From the NCBI GenBank assembly GCA_019400425.1, contig JAFREE010000001.1:434001-498000 (forward strand): a stretch of 64,000 bases of DNA. Reading direction: 5' to 3'. Positions 57,718-64,000 of this stretch are shown one piece after another. Origin of the DNA: Hymenochaete sp. R1 (taxonomy: Eukaryota; Basidiomycota; Agaricomycetes; Hymenochaetales; Hymenochaetaceae). Within the stretch, counting starts at the first letter, position 1. Each line of letters opens with the position of its first letter. The notes below the pieces were generated by a model, which was given only the letters and a program-made list of their open reading frames with translations, did not search any database and was not told the DNA's origin. The position numbers were made by a program, and so were the translations under genes.

Positions 57718-59142
57718 CTACACTCTCGACATGCCATCCACAATACGCTCACTGTCAGTTACGAATCCATAACTCTGAAAAACGATTAAGATGGTCAGCT
57801 TCTCGTCTTTTAGAGCAGTACGATGCGTCAACCTACATTTCCAACGTTCCAGCATACATTCTCGAATCCACCTTCCGGCGAAGTGGTCGCCGTCGCGTCC
57901 TTCACAAGCACGACGTCGTACCCTCGGTAGTACGAATCAATGAGCGTGCCTAGCACGCACTGCGGGCGTGTAATTTGGTAAGTCAAAATGTATTAGTGGC
58001 AATGATGGAAACGCGGTCTATCGCGATTTGACTGATAAAGAATCCTAGGGGAGAAAGAGGAGAAGGGAAACTACAGACCTGGTCGGCATTGACGCCGCTC
58101 ATGAAGAGCGTCTGGATGCCTTCTTCCTGGAGGTACAGATCCAAAGACGATTGGGGTCCCCATAGGCCACTCATCCTTCATCATCAAGTCGCGTCAAATG
58201 GTCGAGTCAACGTCAGCTTATCATTCCACATTCCACATCCCAAAGGCAAAGAAGTGAAAGAAACCCCCTACCCCCCCCTCCCCCCCGGCCCAAAACAAAA
58301 CTCACCGATTCTTATGAATCCACACGTCCGTCCCCTTCTCCGCACCTCTCACATACTCACTCTGCAGAGGTCCGTACAAGTCCGAGTTCCGTTCTCCCCT
58401 CATCAACAGTCGACCGAAACCGCCTGGGAGCTGAGACCCAAATCCGCCTGCGCTCCCTCCCTTTTTGAACCCACGGACGAGGGCGGGCGGGATGGTGTGC
58501 AATTCGTGCTCTGTGAGGCCCCAGTTGCTAGTAGTCGATCGAATTCAGTACCCATCAGAGGAAAGAAGGAAAGGAGGGTTCGTACACCCAGATAATCTTC
58601 ACCCCCGCCTCCCGCAGGGCGGGAAGCATCCTCATCGTCGGGTCCACGCACGTCAAGCCTAACGGATGGTCCCTCAACTCCGGATGCAAGAAGAAGCTTT
58701 AACAAGAACGTAAGCCGAACCCGAAAACCAAAAACCAAAAGCAGAGAGTATCAGATTTCAAGGGTACTCCCCACAACGCAAAGACGCGAATACGCAATAC
58801 GCACTTCTGCATGTCAACCACCACCAACGCGCTCTTCCCACCACAAACCCTCACGACCCTCCCCCCATCCACACCGACGTCCCTCTCCCCCTCCCCTCTC
58901 ACCGGATCCCCTCCCCCGCCCTCGCTCTCACCAAACTCGCGAAGGTGCCCCGACCTCCCCAAAGCAACAAGCCCGCTCGGATACTCGACCCACCACGACC
59001 CCTCGTTCCCGTACTCGACCGGCACCTCTACGCGCGGGCGGGTCTTCATGCCCAAGATCGGCGTGTCGTGGATCGGTGTTGCTTTTGCTTTTGCTTCGGG
59101 TTCGGGTTCGAGTGGTAGACCGTGACGCTTCTCGTCGCTCAT
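57718..59142 (-). CDS. Isochorismatase-like cysteine hydrolase
   Basis: Isochorismatase-fold hydrolase. The N-terminus MSDEKRHGLPLEPEPEAKA precedes VEVPVEYGNEGSWWVEYPSG. The catalytic triad is visible: Asp in ALVVVDMQNFFLHPELRDHP, Lys in DVWIHKNRMSGLWGPQ and Cys in MSGVNADQCVLGTLIDSYYR, the Cys lying just after an intron. Further motifs are LREAGVKIIWVNWGL and VVLVKDATATTSPEGGFENV. The last exon is SYGFVTDSERIVDGM. The family hydrolyses isochorismate, nicotinamide or amides; the substrate is not deducible. An intron near 58265-58310 contains long C-runs. ATG 59142 is the first in frame. Confidence 0.9.
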
Positions 59143-59615
59143 CGAAATACTCAACTCCTATCGCGGTGGTTGGGAGAGCGTGAGGGATAAAATGAGGCGA
59201 GGCGGGGTGAGATAGAAGTACCTTGTAAGGAACGGAAGCAGGAAACGGAACGAGCGTCCTCGCAATACACGTATCAACTCAATCCAACGTCCCGTGTCCT
59301 AGTCCTCCGTCCTCCGTCCCGTGTGAACCCAACCGTGCCGTGCGCACTCCAGCCCAAGACAGGTAAGTTTCTCAGGACCCAGGACTTTGTAGGACCCGCG
59401 CTCAGTATTCAATAGCCAGCAGTCCGCTCTGGCAGTCAGTCCGATACCCAATTCGATTCTGAATGTATGTGTATGTGGGACTCGTACATACACACACACA
59501 CGCATACATCAATCAATCAATTGATGACTATCGTCCGACGTCCATTCATTCCAAACTCGAACTCACTCACACACCAGTGCTATCGAAAGCGGCGGTGAGA
59601 GACAAGAGAGCCCCC

Positions 59616-59631
59616 GGGGGGGGGGGGGGGG
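59616..59631 (+). repeat. G16 homopolymer run
   Basis: Sixteen consecutive G bases follow five C bases. Runs of this kind can form G-quadruplexes and are error-prone in sequencing. Confidence 0.9.
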
Positions 59632-59880
59632 AGAGGTTACGCACGATCCGGTCCAGTCCAGCATACAACAACCCAACAGCCCAACAGCACCAACACCAGG
59701 TCCGCTAAGTAATACTTGTCTTATCGTTCCCGTTCCCGCTCCTCCCAACAATCCAATCCAGCCTAAGTCCTGAGCCCCGAGTCTCCATCATAGGCACGCG
59801 TTCCAGCATCATGATCATGTACGTCGTCCAGCCTGGCAAGCTTCAAGTTAACCAGTAATCGTAACGGTGATTAAAGCGAA

Positions 59881-59915
59881 CCGTAAACCGTAAACCGTAA
59901 ACCGTAAACCGTAAA
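59881..59915 (+). repeat. Tandem heptamer (CCGTAAA)x5
   Basis: Five perfect head-to-tail copies of CCGTAAA, followed by a degenerate TCGTA. This is not the TTAGGG telomere repeat. Confidence 0.95.
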
Positions 59916-59934
59916 TCGTACTCAGTTTACTTGG

Positions 59935-59958
59935 GTACCTCAGTACCTCAGTACCTCA
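59935..59958 (+). repeat. Tandem octamer (GTACCTCA)x3
   Basis: Three perfect copies of GTACCTCA, 20 bp downstream of the heptamer array, followed by a partial GTA. Confidence 0.95.
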
Positions 59959-59983
59959 GTAACTTGGTGTCCTAACGTACCCC

Positions 59984-60009
59984 ACGAATACTACGAATAC
60001 TACGAATAC
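59984..60009 (+). repeat. Tandem nonamer (ACGAATACT), nearly 3 copies
   Basis: Two full copies and one 8-bp partial copy of ACGAATACT, 25 bp after the octamer array. Confidence 0.9.
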
Positions 60010-60351
60010 GGCGAACATAAAAGAGTTCGCACGACAACTTCGACTTGAACCTCCATTTCCCATTTCTCAAAAAATCAAAAATAAAAATCGTGTGTTCCGA
60101 GTTCGAGTTGTAGATGTAGTTGCCCCTCTCGTCTTCGTCGTCTTGGTTTTTGTGAGAACAGTGGGAAGGAAGGTGCAATTAAGCATTCAAGCGGCCACGC
60201 AAAAACGAATAAAACGAAGCAATACCGAAGTACCAATAGAAAGTAGAAAGAAAAAACACTAAAGAAAGGCACCCTAACAGTAACATATGCATGAACAGTC
60301 CGTGCGCTTCTCGACGATAAGATAGATCGGGAGTGTGAGTTGTGTGTGTGT

Positions 60352-60367
60352 GGGGGGGGGGGGGGGG
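60352..60367 (+). repeat. G16 homopolymer run after (TG)n
   Basis: Sixteen G bases directly follow a TGTGTGTG stretch. A complementary C-run of about 13 lies 100 bp downstream (60470-60482), so the two could pair as a long hairpin. Confidence 0.9.
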
Positions 60368-61017
60368 TGCACATTACCAACATTAAGAACAACAGGAACA
60401 CCTTCAACAACAGAGAACAACACCAACGAAAAGAACACAAGGCGAGAAGCGCCGAGACGACCTCCCCAACCCCCCCCCCCCCTCCCCACAAACCCAACCC
60501 AAAGCGTATATGTCCGATTTTTTGAATAGAGAAAGAGAGAAAAGAGAGAAAAGAGCAGGTCCGTGATGGATGATAACGAGTGTATGAGAGTGAGAGTGAG
60601 AGTGAGAGTGTACAATGCAAAGGAAAAGCCACACACGATGGATGGATGGATGGGGGGGAACACGAGAGATCGAGATCGAGAAACCAAATCAGAACGGGAC
60701 ACAGGACGTGACTAGGACTTAAGGAGGGAAGAAAGCCGGGGGAAGGGGGACTAGCGAAAATTAAAGAAGGGACGGGGGACCCGGGGGGAGGTTAGGAAGG
60801 TCATACATCATATTCAATATTGTGCAACAGGTCACAGGTGAGATGGCGGTCAAGGTCAAGGATCGGATGTAAGTAAGTGAAGATAAAGAAGAAAAAAGAG
60901 AGAAATGTCAGACATGCAACACGAACGAACGAAAGAAAGAAAGAAAAGCGCGCGGTCCAAAACTCCCGCATCCAAAAAAAAGTCTATGTGCATAGTTTCC
61001 GAATCGACGAGTCCTAG

Positions 61018-63015
61018 CTAGCGTTCTCTCTCGTTCACCGAATACTCGCTCACGCTCGCGTTGCTCGGGAGGTTTCGGACCTTTAAGTGAGTGAACGAGC
61101 AAAACAAATTTAAAGAAAATGTGAGCGATGAGAACATAGATGATGTCAGTGGCTTTAAACGTACCCCAAGAACAGGCCTCGAGTAATCCTGGTCATCACG
61201 AATGGCTGACGCCGTCGTGTCCGCACGAGACAGACGCGTGGCCATCGCCGGGTCCAACCGATCGTCCGCCCTCTGATCGCCACCGTCCTGTTCATGAGAC
61301 TGCCTTGAATTCGTCTGGCGCAGCGGATTTCGGGGTGGCGGGGTCGGAGGACGAACGGACGTGGACAGCGGGCCCGGGGTCCCCGGAGGCGTCTTGTTGC
61401 CGATACCTGCAGCGTTGAGCAGGGGTTCGTACGAGCTGAAGCTGTAGTTCCGACTATGCTGCCCACCGTTCTCAGCCGAGGTGCTCCCGCTCCGATTGTG
61501 ACCATACGAAAGGGAGTCTGGGCTCGCGGGCGGAGGGCTGGACGTCCGTGCTTGGACATAGCCCCCGGTACTTGCTGCGCCGATGCCAGCTGGTTGAGGG
61601 TGTGCGTATCCCACGTAGGGGTCAAAGGTCCCGTCCGCTGGGCGAGCATTTCCATTGTCAAAGTACGCTGATGGCGGCCGAGCCATCACGGGTAAAGTGC
61701 CACCGTGTTGAGCCATTCCCCTCTCTGGGTCGTCGTCCTCGTCTTCGAGAGGTGATCGATGGCCAGCGGGGGCCGCGAGTGCTGCATCTCGTTCGAGGAT
61801 ACGTTTCCTACGCCGTCTGCGTATTGCAAATAACAACCAAATGCAAACGGAGGCGGCAGCCAGCCCGACGATGAGAAAGACTCCCGCCACAGCCCCTTTG
61901 TTTTGAAAAAACCTAGAGAATGCGGTTTGAGCGATAGGAATGCAGCCACAAGTGAAGCGACTCACTGGGAACTGCCCGCCCCGCCACCGTCCGAGCTAAG
62001 CGTCGGATTGACGATGACTTGCGTGATCGTCGACGCCGAACCATCCGAGTTTGTCGAAGTCAGAACGGTCGTGAACGCTGAGGGAGCGCTGGTGGTTGTT
62101 CTCCCATCGGACGTTATCGTGAAAACTGCCGTGCTGGAGATGGTGGTCCTACAGCGGAGATTGAGCGAAATCAGACAGACTAAAAAGTAAAGAAGAAAAG
62201 TACCTTGATGCGTTCTCAGGGAATGGAGTAGTGGAGCTGTCTGAAGAAGTTTCGGACGCTTCCGTTGTATCACTGGTGGTCGACGAGGTTGGCGTTGTGT
62301 TGTCCGAAGAGGAAGTAGGCGGTGCTGTTGTTGATGTTGTTGCTGTATCTGACGGAGTTGTTGAAGAAGTCGGAGAATCCGAAGTCGTCGTCGACTGCGA
62401 CGTTGTTACTATTGTGGAATCTGTTGTCGTCGTCGGTGGTGTCGAAGTCTGATCTGTGGTAGTATCGGACGTGGTGGTCGTAGGGGGTTGGGAAGTGGTT
62501 GCGTCCGACGTCGAAATGGACGTTGGGGGATCGGTAGAAGTGGTACCTTGGTCTGAAGACACTGAGGTAGGCGAGGTTTGAGCGTCAGAAGAGGACGAAG
62601 ACATGGTCGTTGAAGGGGGAGCAGTCGTGTCAGATGAAGATGAAGCCTCACTCGAGGTGGGAGATGCGTCCGAGGTAGATGTTCTAAAACAGTCAGGTCA
62701 GTGTATGCGCAACAACAAAAAAAACAATGGAGAGGATATCCAAAAAGAGAAGACTGACTGCGTAGGTGAATCTGTCGGTTGAGTGTCTGTCGACGGAGAA
62801 GCGGTGGTGGACTGAGTGGACTGAGTAGTAGACGAGTCTGTGGGAGAAGGAGAGGAAGACATTTGCGTGGCAGTGGAGGAGTCGGAGGATGAAACGGAAG
62901 GAGAATCGGTGGTAGTCGGACCGGAGGAAGAGGCCGTTTGGGTATTTTGGGTTGAGGATTGGGACGGGGAGGAGAGAGTCGGGGTGTCGGTGAGAGAGGT
63001 GGATTGGGATGCCAT
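61018..63015 (-). CDS. Ser/Thr-rich single-pass membrane protein, wall-sensor-like
   Basis: The N-terminal part of about 300 residues is almost entirely Ser, Thr, Pro and Asp, as expected for a heavily O-mannosylated wall-spanning stalk. It is followed by TITSDGRTTTSAPSAFTTVL and one membrane helix, GAVAGVFLIVGLAAASVCIW, ending in a stop-transfer RRRRRKR. The cytosolic tail is disordered with several Ser/Pro and Pro-rich motifs (RPPTPPPRNPLRQ). An intron near 61100 joins PVLGVR to NLPSNASVSEYSVNERER. The layout resembles Mid2/Wsc-type sensors, but there is no cysteine-rich head. The start MASQSTSLTD lacks a signal peptide, so an upstream exon may be missing or the protein may insert with the helix as anchor. 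Confidence 0.75.
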
Positions 63016-64000
63016 TGAAGGAAGAATGCGAGATGGATGTCGTTGAGAGAGGGGTGGAGGGATGGGCCAAGGCGGAGGGGAGAGGGAGAGAGGTTGAGGC
63101 GATTAGATGGTTGGGTTGGATTGGGAAACGATGATTACGGCGACCGGCGTAGGGATAGGGGATGAGGTAAGAAAAGGAAAGAGTGTAGCGTCAGTGATAC
63201 GGCAATCAGGTGAGTTGTATAAGAGAGAGAGATGAGATAAGTGAACGAGGGATGAGATGGAGCGGCGGAGAGAGAAGTGGGTGGAATGGAGATTGAGATT
63301 GAAAGACGAAATGTGAAAAAGAGAGAGAGCGGAAATAGAAGAAATAGAAGAGAAAATAGAAGTACCTTGAGATTGTTGACGATGAACTAAGGAAGGATGG
63401 TACATGTCTTCATGGTCTGTTGTCGAAAAGAGAGAGAAAAAGAAAGAGAGAGAAACGGTGAGGATGGATGTGGTGAGAGGGAAAGAGAGAGGAGAGAGAG
63501 AAGAGAGAGAGCGCGTCATTGTCCATCCCGTCGGTTACTCGCTCAACTGTGTGGCTTACTTCTCGCTCACTCTCCACCTTGATTTCGCTCTCTTTCCTGC
63601 TCAACTTTCCTGCTCTCACCCGCGCATTCATCCCCGCATCTCAGTAGAGTATCTCCTTATCTCCCACAAACTCTCATCTCTCGTCTCTCCATACCTCGTC
63701 TATCCTCCATCGTCCAAGATCCAAGACTGAGACCCATGTCAATCACCGTGCCCGTGCCTTTCTTCCCGCGCCTCGTGCTCCCTCTCTCTTTCTTTCATTT
63801 TCTATACCGCCCCACTTTTCATCTCTGCAACACTCTCCTCCTCGTTCCTGGCAGCTCCTCTTTGCATCCGTCTCACTCTGCACAGCTTCACTCAATTAAT
63901 CGATCGCCTTCATTTGCGTATCATCGGCTTTCAGTACAAACATCATTTCATGAACACCATTAGTATTACTCGTGCGCATACACTTAAACACGAAAGACAC
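63016..64000. promoter_or_regulatory. Leader and promoter of the Ser/Thr-rich protein gene, purine-rich
   Basis: On the + strand this region is strongly purine-rich, with GA-repeats such as GAGAGAGAAAAAGAAAGAGA near 63430 and again near 63480-63515. That is a CT-rich leader for the minus-strand gene. A minus-strand frame starting at 63519 opens with a hydrophobic segment and could be a first exon encoding a signal peptide, but no clean splice was found. Right of 63600 no gene is supported. Confidence 0.35.

Larger units (their letters stand above)
59143..61017. other. Gene-poor 1.9 kb spacer rich in simple repeats
   Basis: No gene is supported. Long open frames on both strands come from low-complexity sequence. 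The spacer contains short tandem repeats and homopolymer runs listed separately. The right part is presumably the 3' UTR of the membrane-protein gene ending at 61018. The left part is the hydrolase promoter. Confidence 0.55.

Noticed and set aside
59881..59915. Internal telomere-like repeat
   Set aside because: CCGTAAA is not a known fungal telomere unit, and the array is only five copies within ordinary genes.
60075..60702. Open frames of 142 and 185 codons on the minus strand
   Set aside because: They consist of low-complexity Leu/Ser/Phe, Gly and Pro runs read through simple repeats and homopolymers, with no conserved motif.
62231..62452. Val/Glu/Ser-rich + strand frame of 73 codons
   Set aside because: It is the antisense of the Ser/Thr stalk codons of the membrane-protein gene.

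Overview
This window is nuclear DNA of a filamentous basidiomycete, most likely an agaricomycete. The gene content supports this: a cytochrome b5-fused delta-8 sphingolipid desaturase, bifunctional HIS7, a fused pseudouridine glycosidase/kinase, PAL1 and PEX16. So do the compact gene spacing, the dense 50-65 nt GT-AG introns and several coding exons of 22 nt or less. Thirty-two intact or partial protein genes are supported, plus one probable relic. I recognised no tRNA, rRNA, transposon or CRISPR.

Layout. 1-10.5 kb: ESF1 (cut by the left edge), a secreted Kex2-type repeat-peptide precursor, the large molybdopterin synthase subunit, the pseudouridine salvage enzyme, the mitochondrial helicase IRC3 and NudC. 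10.7-24.9 kb: a SIZ/PIAS SUMO ligase, the ADP/ATP carrier, a Rap1-like BRCT/Myb protein, ribosomal proteins uS9 (cytosolic) and uL4m (mitochondrial) from one divergent promoter, RAD51 and two unrecognised proteins. 25.2-33.1 kb: a MetE-like zinc protein, eL13, the sphingolipid desaturase and PAL1. 33.6-41.6 kb: HIS7 and 3-phosphoglycerate dehydrogenase, divergent around a perfect Gcn4-type site, then a short-chain dehydrogenase, an SH3BGR-like protein, LMW-PTP and ICE2. 43.3-52.9 kb: PEX16, a large disordered protein, a CorA-family transporter and RRP36. 53-57 kb: two tandem RTA1-family membrane proteins. 57.7-63 kb: an isochorismatase-like hydrolase, a repeat-rich spacer and a Ser/Thr-rich single-pass membrane protein.

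Most genes are ordinary conserved housekeeping genes and do not form one cluster. The most novel item is the small secreted precursor at 1682-2353. It has a signal peptide and then five near-identical peptides separated by Lys-Arg. Two of its repeats encode the same 26 residues although half of their codons differ, so selection is acting on the peptide itself. Exon boundaries below were read by eye from splice signals and reading frame. Residue positions are approximate unless an exon list is given.
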